Under the pieces are notes generated by a model. That model was not told where the DNA came from. It worked only from the letters and a program-made list of their open reading frames with translations, and searched no databases. A stretch of 64,000 bases of DNA, from the NCBI RefSeq assembly GCF_017315725.1, contig NZ_JAFLRG010000002.1:62001-126000 (forward strand). Direction: 5' to 3'. The DNA comes from Trinickia acidisoli. GTDB taxonomy: Bacteria > Pseudomonadota > Gammaproteobacteria > Burkholderiales > Burkholderiaceae. Of the stretch, positions 10,151-19,437 are shown one piece after another (within the stretch, counting starts at the first letter, position 1; each line of letters starts with the position of its first letter). A program made the translations under genes and the position numbers.

Positions 10151-10748
10151 ACGGCCCATTCTTGAACCACAAAGATGCTCGTTTCTACCCACTTCTGCTG
10201 GCGCCTATATGCCGGAAATACCCGGCTCCTTTATGCCGGAAGGTGACACATCGTGCATCTGATCCGCAATTCGCTGAATCTGGCGGGTTGGAAGGACCGT
10301 AAGCCATTGGCAGCCGCGCTCAAGCCGATCTATCAGGCCGCCACGGCCGAGGCGGCGGCAACGGCGCTCGACGCCTTTGCGCAAAGCGAGTGGGGCCGCA
10401 AATTCCCCACCGTCGCGGCGATGTGGCAACGCCAATGGGAGCAGGTGATCCCCTTCTTTGCCTATCCGCCGGAGGTGCGCAGAATCATATACACGACAAA
10501 CGCGATTGAAAGCATGCACATGCAACTGCGCAAGATCGTCAAGAATCGTGGTCACTTCCCCAGCGACGAAGCTGCCAGCAAGCTGCTGTACCTAGCCTTG
10601 CGCAACATCGAAAGGGATTGGAAGATGCCACCAATCACTTGGCGGCAAGCCGTCAATCAGTTTGCGATCCTCTTTGGCGAGCGCTTCACCTGCGCCATGA
10701 GCTGAACTTTTTTAACCGACCTCAGCACACAAGATTTCGGACACCTCC

Positions 10749-10905
10749 CGAGATCTGCGCCTCGGCGAGTGCGCGCTTGCCATTGCCGCATGTGTTCTGA
10801 AACGCATGGATGTCTTTCTCCTTGAGGTAACTCACAATATGGTCGTGCCTGCCAGCGTGTCTGGCTTTGTATGGCACGGGATTGCAGTTGTCTTGCCGAT
10901 TCGAA
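10749..10905 (-). pseudogene. IS5-family transposase, internal fragment
   Basis: The minus-strand frame encodes HDHIVSYLKEKDIHAFQ and GKRALAEAQIS, matching the HDHTVGYIREKGLYAFH and GKRALVESQIS region of the element at 24738-25025. It is the upstream partner of the C-terminal fragment at 7088-7192, separated by the IS256/IS21 stack. Confidence 0.65.
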
Positions 10906-11079
10906 ACATCGTTGCAATAGATTGGGCTTACGTCAAACGTACGCATCGTGATTCTTCACTGCGCGCCGGCCTCTGTTCACCTAGCATGAACCCAACGCAA
11001 TAGACGTGCCTCGCGACACGGTGTGTCGTATGCCCCTATGAAGCGCAACGAGCCGCCGTACCGTTTTCGGGAGAACATC

Positions 11080-11616
11080 ATGATGAAACGACCCCTTTCC
11101 CTATCGGCGATTGCCGCCGCGCTAGCATTCTTGGCAGTACTGCCGCAAGCATACGCCGGAAGCTCTAGTGGATATAGCGATGGCACGGGAACGGCCACGT
11201 TCACGACTTCTCTGACGCTGCAAGCCAACTGCACGATCGCGGCGAATCCGTTGAACTTCGGTACGAATGGGGTTCTCGCTGCGATCGTGAACCAACAGAC
11301 CACGGTTTCCGTGACTTGTACGAACACTACCCCCTACAACGTTGGGCTGGACGGCGGCACCGTCTCTGGCTCAACGGTTACGAGCCGGTTAATGGCCGGT
11401 ACCGCCAGCGGCAATACCAGTACGACAGTCGGATTCCAACTCTATCAAGACTCGGGCTTCAGCACTGTCTGGGGTAATACACAAGGCAGCAATACTGTTG
11501 GCGGCACGGGCACCGGGTCCGTGCAATCGATCACGGTCTATGGACAGGTACCCGCCCAGACGACACCGCAGCCCGACACCTATCAGACAACGGTCACGGC
11601 GACTGTGTATTTTTGA
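11080..11616 (+). CDS. Secreted spore coat protein U (SCPU) domain protein, Csu-pilin-like
   Basis: A classical signal peptide of about 23 residues (KRP, hydrophobic core AIAAALAFLAVLP, cleavage after AYA) precedes one SCPU domain. That domain has two cysteines typical of the family (QANCTIAANPLNFGT and VSVTCTNTTPYNVGLDGG) and a C-terminal GQVPAQTTPQPDTYQTTVTA followed by VYF. The same fold is used by Csu-type archaic chaperone-usher pilins, which are exported to the surface. No chaperone, usher or adhesin gene is adjacent, so this is either an orphan pilin-like protein or depends on a distant locus. GGGAG precedes the ATG at 11080 by about seven bases. Gene end and reading frame look intact. 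Confidence 0.85.
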   Translation: MMKRPLSLSAIAAALAFLAVLPQAYAGSSSGYSDGTGTATFTTSLTLQANCTIAANPLNFGTNGVLAAIVNQQTTVSVTCTNTTPYNVGLDGGTVSGSTVTSRLMAGTASGNTSTTVGFQLYQDSGFSTVWGNTQGSNTVGGTGTGSVQSITVYGQVPAQTTPQPDTYQTTVTATVYF

Positions 11617-12474
11617 TCATGACAAGCAACGGGTTGTGAGTTTCGCGCCTGTGCATCCACGAGCAGGCCGCTGATATCGGCTTTGTTCAGACGTGTTTCC
11701 GTTAAATTGGTTGCAGGCGCAACTATATAACTCAGATGCAGACGATTTGTCGTGCGTGGTTTAAATGTCGAGATTTTCGCGTCACACGGACTCTTGCTTA
11801 AGCATTTGCTGTCGTGATCGTGCGTGAAATGGCGGCGATCGAAAAAGAAATTGAGGCGGGCAGGCCGCTAGGGCAATCTCTATGCCTTTTTTCAGGGTTA
11901 TCGCATCGTGTGGGCCGGCGCTCTGTGACTTTGTCTAAGAACGGGTGAAGAGATCGTGTCGATTTCGTTGCAATGTTCGCGCACACGAAATCGTTCCTTG
12001 ATGTATTAGTTGTGCGATTGACAGTGTCCGTAGGCTTTCTCATCAGGCGCGCGGACCGTCAGAGCATCAAGCAATCACGATGCAATGATAGAGAATAGCC
12101 GGATTAAGTACTATTTATTCCATTCGTCCTGAGCAGATTCGTGCAGGCGTGTACCCCGCGACTGCACTGGCGCTCCGGCATCGGTAGGGAAGCTGTTGGT
12201 CGGCGATACCTACACTGTCATAAAGTCGGCTCGCGCCCGTGCTGGTGCGGTAGCGATAAAGCGTAAAGCGCCGCGTCACAGAAAGAGTTCTGGAATCAAG
12301 TGAAAGTGCAAGAAATTCACAAAAAAATGCGGTAACCGTAGGGTGAGATGGTAATGATTATTACAAGGTGTATTATCGCGTCTCATTGTTCGGAGGCTGG
12401 GTGAGCTATCTCCTGTGATTTGGTGAGTGCATGGGGGGCGTCTCGGTTGTGAGTGATAAATACCGTTATGCAAG
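11617..12474. other. Long intergenic region, nothing recognised
   Basis: About 860 bases lack any supported gene; open frames on both strands are short and have no protein-like composition. The AT-rich stretch around 12300-12400 could hold the promoter for the transketolase genes, but I cannot assign -35/-10 boxes with confidence. Confidence 0.4.
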
Positions 12475-12837
12475 TTGCAGATGGTGGCCCCGTGTTTCGA
12501 GTATAAACGCCGTTTTGTCTATTCTCTGATAGAGGAAGTGTGCTCCATTCATGAAATCCAGCGCTCGGCTACTTACGGTGTTTTGCTGTGGATGAATTGG
12601 AGTGAAGGCGTGGGGATTCACCATGACGGTGGTTTGCCTGCGCGTTACGGACTCAGTTCTTGCTTCTCGTTAGCCGTGGGATTGTTCACGCGCTCGGCAC
12701 GTCGCAAGCTGCTCGACAATCGGACCATCAGCGTGCTCGAATGGAGTGCCCAGATTTTGTTGGAGGCGGATTGCGAGCAGCGGATGAGTAGTACGTCGAA
12801 AAGCGGTTGCACGATACCGCGTAATGAGAGAGCCGTG

Positions 12838-13677
12838 ATGCCAAATGGAAATGTAATCAAAATGAGCGAACTGCGCCGACGTGCGCGTGAAGTTTGGTGC
12901 CAAACACTGCAAATCTGTCGTCGCGCACCGCAGATGCGCATCGCTTCGTCGTTGTCCGCCGTTGAGATTTTTGTAGCGCTGTACTACGGAGGCGTGCTTC
13001 GATTTAATCCGAAGGTTTTGTTTGATCCAAACAGGGATCGCTGCATCGCAAGCAAAGGGCACGGTTCGATCTGCTTATATCCGATCTTGGCCGATCTTGG
13101 TTTTTTTGACCCTTCGGAACTGATGAGGGCTGGTGAGCCCGGAAGTTTTCTCGGGGCCATTCCCGATCCCATTACGCCAGGATTTGAAACAGTGAACGGC
13201 TCGCTCGGTCACGGGTTGGGTGTGGCTACGGGGATGGCGATTGGGCTTGCCCGCCGCCAAGTAGACGCCTGCGTTTTCGTGGTGACTGGCGACGGCGAAT
13301 TGCAAGAGGGCGCGAATTGGGAGGCGATCATGCTGGCCGCGCAGCATCGACTGGACAATCTGCATTTGATTGTCGATGCGAACGGTATGAGCATGCTGGG
13401 TTCTACCGAGTCGGCTATGGGGCAATCGAATCTCGCCCAGCAATTGGCGGCATTTGGTTGGTCGGTATGGACGGTATCTGATGGTCATGATCCCAACTTG
13501 CTCGCCATGACCCTCGGCACCATGAAGGCGGAGCGAAACGCAAAGCCGAAAGCGTTGATTGCGCAAACCATCAAGGGACATGGCGTGCCCGGGCTCGAAG
13601 GCAATCCACTATGCCATATGCTGGATCCAACCCCCGGCGCGTTCGATGCGCTTCTTGCTCAGGAGATGCAAGCATGA
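12838..13677 (+). CDS. Transketolase, N-terminal (TPP-binding) subunit
   Basis: This subunit of a split transketolase transfers two-carbon ketol units using thiamine diphosphate. The diagnostic TPP-binding motif is present: GDGELQEGANWEAIMLAAQH followed by LIVDANG, and GSLGHGLGVATGMAIGLA and KGHGSICLYPILADLGFF are typical of the family. Length from the ATG at 12838 is 279 residues, as expected. The frame stays open for another 121 codons upstream to 12475, but that part does not resemble transketolase. The stop overlaps the start of the C-terminal subunit (ATGA), so the two are translationally coupled. Such stand-alone pairs often serve specialised sugar or secondary-metabolite pathways; the substrate here is unknown. 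Confidence 0.87.
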   Translation: MPNGNVIKMSELRRRAREVWCQTLQICRRAPQMRIASSLSAVEIFVALYYGGVLRFNPKVLFDPNRDRCIASKGHGSICLYPILADLGFFDPSELMRAGEPGSFLGAIPDPITPGFETVNGSLGHGLGVATGMAIGLARRQVDACVFVVTGDGELQEGANWEAIMLAAQHRLDNLHLIVDANGMSMLGSTESAMGQSNLAQQLAAFGWSVWTVSDGHDPNLLAMTLGTMKAERNAKPKALIAQTIKGHGVPGLEGNPLCHMLDPTPGAFDALLAQEMQA

Positions 13678-14693
13678 GCGCTGCAACAACACCGCTTGCC
13701 ATGCAGGATGCATTCTTGTCGCGCGTTGTCGAATGTATGGCGGCCGATCGATCGATTTTTGTGGTCAGTGCCGACTTCGGCTCGCCGGTCATGGATCGAA
13801 TTCGCGAAGCATTTCCCGATCGCTTCCTTAATGTTGGCGTTGCGGAACAGAACCTGATCAACGTTTGTGCGGGCCTCGCGCTCGAGGGATTCAAGGTTTT
13901 CGCGTATGCCATTGCCCCGTTCCTCACGATGCGATGCTATGAGCAGATTCGCGTCAACCTCGCGCTGCTCTCGGCGATCAGGCCGATGAGCGTCACGTTG
14001 GTCGGTGTGGGCGCAGGGTGCAGTTATGTCGCGTTGGGTCCGACTTACCAATGCTACGAGGACATAGGGGTGATGCGCGCGTTGCCAAATCTGGAGATTC
14101 TCTCGCCCTCGGACGACATGAGTGCCGCTGGACTAGTGGATCACTGCTTGACCGGTGTGAGCGTGAGGTATGTACGGCTCGACGCCCAAGTGTTGCAGCG
14201 GCTCTACACTGACTCAGTCGATAGCGAGCAAGGCTTTAGTTTGCTTCGACCAGGGAAGGCGTGTTGTGTGATCGCGACCGGCTATATGTCGCATGTCGCA
14301 TTGCGTGTTGCGGAGATTTTGGAGAAAGAAGGCATCACGATTGCGGTGATCGATCTTGTGAAGCTCACGAGTTTCTGCTCTCCGGTGTTGACAAAGATGG
14401 TGTCGCGCTTCGACCATGTTGTAACGATCGAAGAAGGGTTTCATGGCCGCGGCGGGCTCGATGCGTGCATGCGTGAATGGGCAGCGAAAAAGCTAGCTTC
14501 GGAGATTTCGTGGCTTCATCTTGGCGTTAAGCCGATGTACCTTTATACCGTGGGCTCCCGAGAAATGTTGCATGAGCGTCTGGGCTTGGGGGCGCGCACG
14601 ATTAGCCGGGCGATTCGTGATTTCGTCAGTCCGTCGCACAGAGTACGTCACGCGGGACATCTTCGAGCCAATGTCAGCAATCTTAGGTCGTGA
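13674..14693 (+). CDS. Transketolase, C-terminal (pyrimidine-binding) subunit
   Basis: Partner of the upstream subunit. The pyrimidine-binding domain carries the catalytic Glu in NVGVAEQNLINVCAGLALEG and the family stretch AIAPFLTMRCYEQIRVN. The C-terminal domain (about 190-310) contains VIATGYMSHVALRVAEIL, VIDLVKLTSF and VTIEEGFHGRGGLDACM. Length is 339 residues. It starts four bases inside the end of the N-subunit gene. Only 38 bases after its stop an IS630 begins, so any further operon members were displaced. When the IS630 and IS66 are removed, the interrupted gene starting at 16940 would follow about 35-40 bases downstream. Confidence 0.87.
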   Translation: MSAATTPLAMQDAFLSRVVECMAADRSIFVVSADFGSPVMDRIREAFPDRFLNVGVAEQNLINVCAGLALEGFKVFAYAIAPFLTMRCYEQIRVNLALLSAIRPMSVTLVGVGAGCSYVALGPTYQCYEDIGVMRALPNLEILSPSDDMSAAGLVDHCLTGVSVRYVRLDAQVLQRLYTDSVDSEQGFSLLRPGKACCVIATGYMSHVALRVAEILEKEGITIAVIDLVKLTSFCSPVLTKMVSRFDHVVTIEEGFHGRGGLDACMREWAAKKLASEISWLHLGVKPMYLYTVGSREMLHERLGLGARTISRAIRDFVSPSHRVRHAGHLRANVSNLRS

Positions 14694-15684
14694 ATTTCGT
14701 CGTTGTTGAGGACTCGTTATTAGCGGCGGTAAGTGTTCCTGGTAAAACGGTTTGATTTTCGCTAACCTGGCGTTTTTGCCGTTGCTGGTTGCGCGGATGA
14801 AATGTGTCGTTGTGCTGACGGTAGTCGAGGAACTGACGTTGCAGCAGATGTCAATCAATCATTTTCAGCGGGATACGCGACACGCGCAGCGGGCCTGCTG
14901 ATGCTCGGAAGCGGCCTCAAGCCCCTTGCCATTGCGGCCCAGTTGGGCGTGAGCGCACAGAGTGTCTACAACTGGTCGCATGCGTGGTGCAAGCGTGGCG
15001 TCTGCGGCTTGATGGGTGTCCACAACGGCGGCCGACATGCGTTGCTCGGTGACGACCAAATCGCCGCGGCCCTGCAAGATCGAAACGCTGGGTGAAGCAC
15101 TCAAGCGCAACGGTTTTTCGTTCAAGCGCAATCGATTCTCGCTCAAAAAGCGCAACAAAGAAGCGTTCGCCATGAGGCAGGCCACGCTCGAGAAGCTCCA
15201 GCAGGCCGCACGCGAGGACGCCGCGCGACTGTTGTATCTCGATGAGGCTGGCTTCCATGGATCACCACCGGTTCAGCGCAGCTGGTCACCACGAGGCTTG
15301 CCTCATCAGGTTGAGCCCAAATCACTGCCGCTGTAGCGTGATCGGGGCACTGGACTTCGGCAAGAACACGCTAATCCACGCTGCGCATACCGGTACCATC
15401 AAGGCCCCGGATGTCGAGCACTTCATTGACAGCGTGCTGGCCAGCGAAAACGGTTTGCCAACGGTGATCGTGCTGGACAATGCCAGCATCCATCACGCCA
15501 TCAGCGAAGTAACGCGCCAACGTTGGCTGCTCGAACATAAGGTCATCCTGTTTACCTGCCTGCCTATAGTCCCGAACTCAACATGATCGAGATCGTCTGG
15601 CGGCAACTGAAGTACCGATGGCGGCGCGCCATCACCTGGACGCGCGATATCATTGATGCCGAGTTTGCTGCATTGTTAAGCAAA

Positions 15685-16893
15685 GGAAACGCTGATCAAT
15701 GAGTTCGCCGGCGGCGTTTTGCACGAGTCAGTTTGCAAGTGTCAGAACGGCGAACGAATTTCGTTGCGATCGGGCTGAGTTTTGCTCGAATGCGGGCCGA
15801 TCGCTCGCGTTTTTCATACACATGACGGACTTTGCCCATGTATCGAGTTCAACTGGCTCTTTGCGATCACCAGATTGGCCAAGGCGAAGAGGCTGAACAG
15901 TTGCGCCGTGTTCTTGGCTAGGCCTTTATAGCGGACCTTGCGGTGGCGGAACAAATTCTTGACGACATGAAACGGATGCTCGACCCGGGCGCGAATTTGC
16001 GCTTTGGTTCGCTCCACCTGGATCAGCAAATCCTTCAGCGCCCCGTCTCGCATTGCCTTAATCTTTCCGCGCTTGACAGCCACGCGCCATTGCACCGCTT
16101 TGCCGCGCATCTCGTCGCGCTTTTCAACGCCCGTGTAGCCAGCATCACCAAACGCTTCCCGCTCGTGCCCGTGCAACAGAGCGTGCGCTTGCGATACGTC
16201 CGTTACGTTGGCCGATGTACCCACCAGGCTGTGCACCAGACCCGAGTCGGCATCGACGCCGATGTGCGCTTTCATGCCGAAGTGCCACTGATTGCCCTTC
16301 TTCGTTTGATGCATCTCAGGATCACGGCTGTTCTCGGCATTCTTGGTCGACGGTGGCGCCTCAATAATCGTCGCATCCACCAAGGTGCCTTCCTTCATCA
16401 GCAACCCGCGTTCGCACAGCGAAATGCCGATCTCGTCGAACAGCTTGCGCGTCAAGTCATGCTCGACCAGCAGGCGGCGGAACTTCAACAGCGTCGTCGC
16501 ATCCGGCACGTCCTCGACCGCCAGATCGATGCCGGCAAACGCACGCATCGCAATGCTGTCGTACAGCGCGTCTTCCAACCCTTCGTCCGACAGCCCGTAC
16601 CACTGTTGCAGGAAGTAGATCCTCAGCATACGTTCCAAGCCAATCGGCGGTCGGCCTCGCTTGCCCTTCGGGTAGTACGGCTCGATCGCCGACAGCAAAC
16701 GTGGCCATGGGACAAGCTTGTCCATCTCCGCCAGAAAGCGTTGCCGCTTGGTTACGCGCTTCGCGCCACGGCTTTCCGCTTCTGCAAAACCGATCTGTCG
16801 CTTCATGTTCAGGGATCCGTTCCGCGTGCCTCTTTCTACAACGTCCTCGGCGGCCGATGCGATGACCGTCGAGTCGAATAAATCAGTGTTTCC
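15685..16893 (-). mobile_element. IS5-family element, apparently complete
   Basis: About 1.2 kb, bounded by inverted ends GGAAACGCTGATCAATG (left) and, inverted, GGAAACACTGATTTATTC (right). CAAA flanks both sides (15681-15684 and 16894-16897), a 4-bp target duplication of the kind IS5 elements make. It carries one intact transposase gene on the minus strand. Confidence 0.87.
15814..16806 (-). CDS. IS5-family transposase
   Basis: DDE transposase of the IS5 group. The N-terminal part has RQRFLAEMDKLVPWPRLL and the RGRPPIGLERMLRIYFLQQW helix region. The catalytic residues lie in GTLVDATIIEAP (Asp), FGDAGYTG (Asp) and RVEHPFHVVKNLFRHRKVRY (Glu, in the HP-F-x-R-x-K-Y context). Start at the ATG at 16806 gives about 330 residues, normal for the group. 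The frame is open further upstream to 16896, starting inside the terminal repeat, so the exact start is uncertain. The gene appears intact and potentially active. Confidence 0.9.
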   Translation of the reverse strand: MKRQIGFAEAESRGAKRVTKRQRFLAEMDKLVPWPRLLSAIEPYYPKGKRGRPPIGLERMLRIYFLQQWYGLSDEGLEDALYDSIAMRAFAGIDLAVEDVPDATTLLKFRRLLVEHDLTRKLFDEIGISLCERGLLMKEGTLVDATIIEAPPSTKNAENSRDPEMHQTKKGNQWHFGMKAHIGVDADSGLVHSLVGTSANVTDVSQAHALLHGHEREAFGDAGYTGVEKRDEMRGKAVQWRVAVKRGKIKAMRDGALKDLLIQVERTKAQIRARVEHPFHVVKNLFRHRKVRYKGLAKNTAQLFSLFALANLVIAKSQLNSIHGQSPSCV

Positions 16894-17043
16894 CAAATGT
16901 GGCTCCGAATTTCAAACGAATTTTTCATGAACACTTATCATGCCCCTCGATCAATATATGAGTTGTATGCGATCGATTAACGACGTCTACCCAGTGATGC
17001 TCTGAGAGGCCAGCATGTGTCCACCAATCGGAGGTGGACACCT

Positions 17044-17541
17044 ATGACAGAGCATGACTCAGAGTTGCAGGTTGTTTCGCAAAGCCGCGACGGGCGGCGG
17101 CGGTACGACGAGAAGGGGAAACGCGCGCTGGTCGAGGCGGCACTGCGTCCCGGCGTGTCGGTGGCGCGCCTCGCGCAGGAGCACGGAGTCAACGCCAACC
17201 TGCTGCGCAAGTGGATCACGAAGTACCTGCTCGAGCGTGAGAGTAGCCGCTGCGCACGGGCCGCACAGGACGGCGCCGTCGTCGTTGACCCGAGCGATGG
17301 TGTGCAGGTGCATGACGGCGTGCCGGCCACTATGCACAGCGAGGCGCCTGCGCCGGCATTCGTACCGGTTGTGGCCGCTGCTGCGACTCCATCTGTTACG
17401 CCTGCCCCGATCGCGTTTGCGCTGCGCGTACGCCTGCCCAACGGCGTCGAGTTCAACCTGGGCCAGGCCGGCATCGACGAACTTGGCACGCTGGTCCAGA
17501 TGTTCGGGAGGCTGCCGTGTTCCGGTTCGACGACGAACTGA
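17044..17541 (+). CDS. tnpA: IS66 accessory protein TnpA (copy 1)
   Basis: IS66 elements need three genes, and this first one encodes a small DNA-binding protein. A helix-turn-helix is visible in KRALVEAALRPGVSVARLAQ and NANLLRKWITKYL, followed by a low-complexity Ala/Pro linker and a C-terminal LRVRLPNGVEFNLGQAGID strand region. 165 residues. GGAGG lies about nine bases before the ATG at 17044. It overlaps the tnpB start by 25 bases. Confidence 0.87.
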   Translation: MTEHDSELQVVSQSRDGRRRYDEKGKRALVEAALRPGVSVARLAQEHGVNANLLRKWITKYLLERESSRCARAAQDGAVVVDPSDGVQVHDGVPATMHSEAPAPAFVPVVAAAATPSVTPAPIAFALRVRLPNGVEFNLGQAGIDELGTLVQMFGRLPCSGSTTN

Positions 17542-17873
17542 AGGTCTACCTCCATCGCGATCCGGTGGACTTCCGCTGCGGGATCAACAGCCTGTCGATC
17601 CTGGTCGAGCAGGCGATGCACCTGAGTCCGATGGCGCCCGCGCTGTTCGTGTTCGGCAACCGGCGGCGCGATCGCATCAAGATCCTGGGCTGGGAGCGCA
17701 ACGGCTTCTGGCTGCTGCTCAAGCGGCTTGAGGCCAGCGACCGTTTCGTGTGGCCCGACAGCGACACGGCGGTGGTAGCCTTGAGCGTCGAGCTGCTCCA
17801 CTGGCTCATCGACGGTGCCGACATCGCGGCAATCCAGCGCCATCCCAGGCGCAACTATCTGCGCGTGAGCTGA
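17517..17873 (+). CDS. tnpB: IS66 accessory protein TnpB (copy 1)
   Basis: Orf2 family protein of IS66 elements, 118 residues, required for transposition. Family features are VYLHRDPVDFRCGINSLSIL, LFVFGNRRRDRIKILGWERN and GFWLLLKRLEASDRFVWP. It starts with GTG inside the end of tnpA, suggesting coupled translation. Identical in copy 2. Confidence 0.9.
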   Translation: MFRFDDELKVYLHRDPVDFRCGINSLSILVEQAMHLSPMAPALFVFGNRRRDRIKILGWERNGFWLLLKRLEASDRFVWPDSDTAVVALSVELLHWLIDGADIAAIQRHPRRNYLRVS

Positions 17874-19286
17874 ACACACGGCCGGCATGTCGGTCAAAGC
17901 AGCATGCCGATCAACGTCACCATCGATGCCGACGAACTGAAGGCGCTGCTCGCAATGCGCGAGCAGCACGACGCGCTTCAGCGTGAGCGTGACGAATTGC
18001 AAAGCACACTGCGCCTGGTGACGGCCGAACGTGACCTCGCCGAAGAACGGCTGCGCGCGTTCCGGCGCGAGCTGTTCGGCGCGAAGAGCGAAGCGCGCGA
18101 TTCCGACCAGCTCGGCTTGTTCAACGAAGCCGAAGTGCTCGGCGCAAACGCGACACCCGCACAGGAAGACACGCCCGGAACGAAGGTTGCCGCGCACACG
18201 CGCAACAAACGCGGCCGCAAGCCGCTCGATCCCGCCCTGCCGCGCGACATCCACCGTCACGAATTGCCTGAGGCCGAACGGTTCTGCGCCAACGATGGCC
18301 ATGCGCTGGTCGAGATCGGCGTGGAGATCAGCGAGCAACTGAACGTGATTCCGGAGCAGATTCGGGTCACCCAGCATCAGCGCGTCAAGTACGCATGCCC
18401 GTGCTGCGACCTGGGCATCAAGGTTACGCCGGCGCCCGTGCGCATCATCCCGCGAGGGCTGCTCAGCGAATCGGCACTCGCGTGGATCGCCACCGGAAAG
18501 TATCAGTTCGGCATGCCGCTGTACCGGCAAGCTGGCCTGCTGCGGCGCTTCGGCGGCGACATCTCGTCGAACACGTTGGCAGCAAGTATGGTGCGCGTGG
18601 GCCTCGCGACGCAGCCGGTGATCAACCTGATGCGTGATGCGCTGCTCGATGCGGACCTGATCTACTGCGACGAAACGACATTCCAGGTCCTGAAGGAAGA
18701 AGGCCGCCAGCCTCAGACCAAGAGTTATCTCTGGGCGCAGATGACGGACTCGGACACACCCGGGCGCGTGTTCACCTATACGCCCGGTCGCGGCAGCAAG
18801 CTGGCAGACAAGCTGTTCGACGGCATTCGCGAAGGCGCAGTGCTGATGACCGACGGCTACGCCGCATACGACGGCATCGCGCAGCGTCATCGGCTCGTCC
18901 ATCTCGCATGCTGGACGCACGCAAGGAGGGGCTTTGTAAAGGCGGAAGACAACGTCCCGAAGGCAGCGCGTACGCCCGATCTGCTGGCTACGCGTTTCAT
19001 CAAATTGATCGGCAAACTGTTTGCCGCCGAGGCGCGCAGCGAAACGTGGGAAGCCCAACGACGGCAACGGCTGCGACGACGATACAGTGCGCGCGTGCTC
19101 GACGTCATTCACCGGCTGATGCTGCAGCACCTGCCCGGCGTTGTACCCGGCAGCCTGCTCGGCAAGGCGTTGAACTATATACAAGGCCAATGGCCGAAGC
19201 TGGTCCGCTACATTGAGAACGGCGACTGGCCGGTCTCGAACAATCCTTGTGAGAACGCCATCAGGCCATTCTGCCTGGGCCGCCGC

Positions 19287-19312
19287 TATCCACAGGTCTT
19301 GGTTATGGAAGG
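19287..19312 (+). repeat. RIT left 26-bp inverted repeat (copy 1)
   Basis: Starts TATCCACAGGTCTTGG and ends ATGGAAGG. It pairs with 22763-22788, differing at one base (G here, A in the other arm read in the same sense). In copy 2 the arm carrying A is on the left, which is the simplest marker of the inversion. Confidence 0.9.
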
Positions 19313-19437
19313 TCATGGCGACGTGGCTTCAAACGTCCCGCTTTTTCAGGGCCCATCTCTTCCGGGAGCCGTCGTTACCTTCCATAATTTGCGGTACTTT
19401 CCTCATGCTGTTCTGTGTTTTTTCGAGGAGAGCTACC

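Larger units (their letters stand above)
7665..10248 (+). mobile_element. IS21-family element, apparently complete
   Basis: The left end starts TGTCATCTTCC (7666) and the right end is its imperfect inverse, GGAAGGTGACA, ending at 10248. As is typical for IS21, several internal terminal repeats follow: CATATAGGAGCC or CATAAAGGAGCC three times on the left, with two inverted copies on the right. CATC occurs immediately outside both ends (7661-7664 and 10249-10252) and is a plausible 4-bp target duplication. It carries istA and istB. Confidence 0.85.
7192..10705 (+). pseudogene. IS256-family transposase, 5'-truncated and split by IS21
   Basis: The first part (7192-7664) carries PGFDDHVISMYARGM, the catalytic Asp in VYFDALRLKIRDEG and the second Asp in VVDGLRGFPEAI. 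It stops at QTC-I where the IS21 enters. The second part (10253-10705) resumes with HLIRNSLNLAGWKDRK and contains the catalytic Glu in TTNAIESMHMQLRK and a normal C-terminus. Removing the IS21 rejoins the frame as IQTCIVHLIRNSL, a typical IS256 sequence. The N-terminal DNA-binding part (about 100 residues) is missing, so the gene was dead even before or apart from the IS21 insertion. Confidence 0.85.
7088..10905. mobile_element. Nested insertion stack: IS5-type element containing IS256 containing IS21
   Basis: The left edge starts with GTGCGGAAGGGTA, the same terminal motif as the IS5-type element at 24288-25063. Minus-strand IS5 coding sequence appears at both edges: the C-terminus at 7088-7192 and the mid-part at 10749-10905. 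Between them lies a plus-strand IS256 transposase, itself split by a complete IS21 element (7665-10248). About 24 residues of IS5 protein and the IS256 left end are missing at the 7192 junction, so a deletion followed the insertion. Confidence 0.75.
14802..16930 (+). pseudogene. IS630-family transposase, frameshifted and split by IS5
   Basis: The N-terminal helix-turn-helix (IAAQLGVSAQSVYNWSHAW) reads in one frame to about 15080. A second frame gives LGEALKRNGFSFKRNRFSLK and the first catalytic Asp in LLYLDEAGFHG. A third gives the VIGALDFGKN, VIVLDNASIHH (second Asp) and PAYSPELNMIEIVWRQLK (catalytic Glu) regions. The IS5 enters after codon AALLSK. Beyond it, at 16898-16930, the frame resumes as CGSEFQTNFS and a stop, the usual IS630 ending. 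At least two frameshifts plus the insertion make it inactive. Confidence 0.85.
14732..16935 (+). mobile_element. IS630-family element (degenerate), containing an IS5 insertion
   Basis: Inverted ends AGTGTTCCTGG (from 14732) and CATGAACACT (to 16935) are flanked by TA at 14730-14731 and 16936-16937, the TA target duplication expected of IS630. The transposase is frameshifted and interrupted near its 3' end by a complete IS5 (15685-16893). Confidence 0.85.

Noticed and set aside
16977..19316. Open frames of 700-780 codons antisense to IS66 tnpA-tnpC (also at 52045-54135)
   Set aside because: GC-rich coding shadow. The plus strand encodes the three known IS66 proteins with normal starts and motifs.
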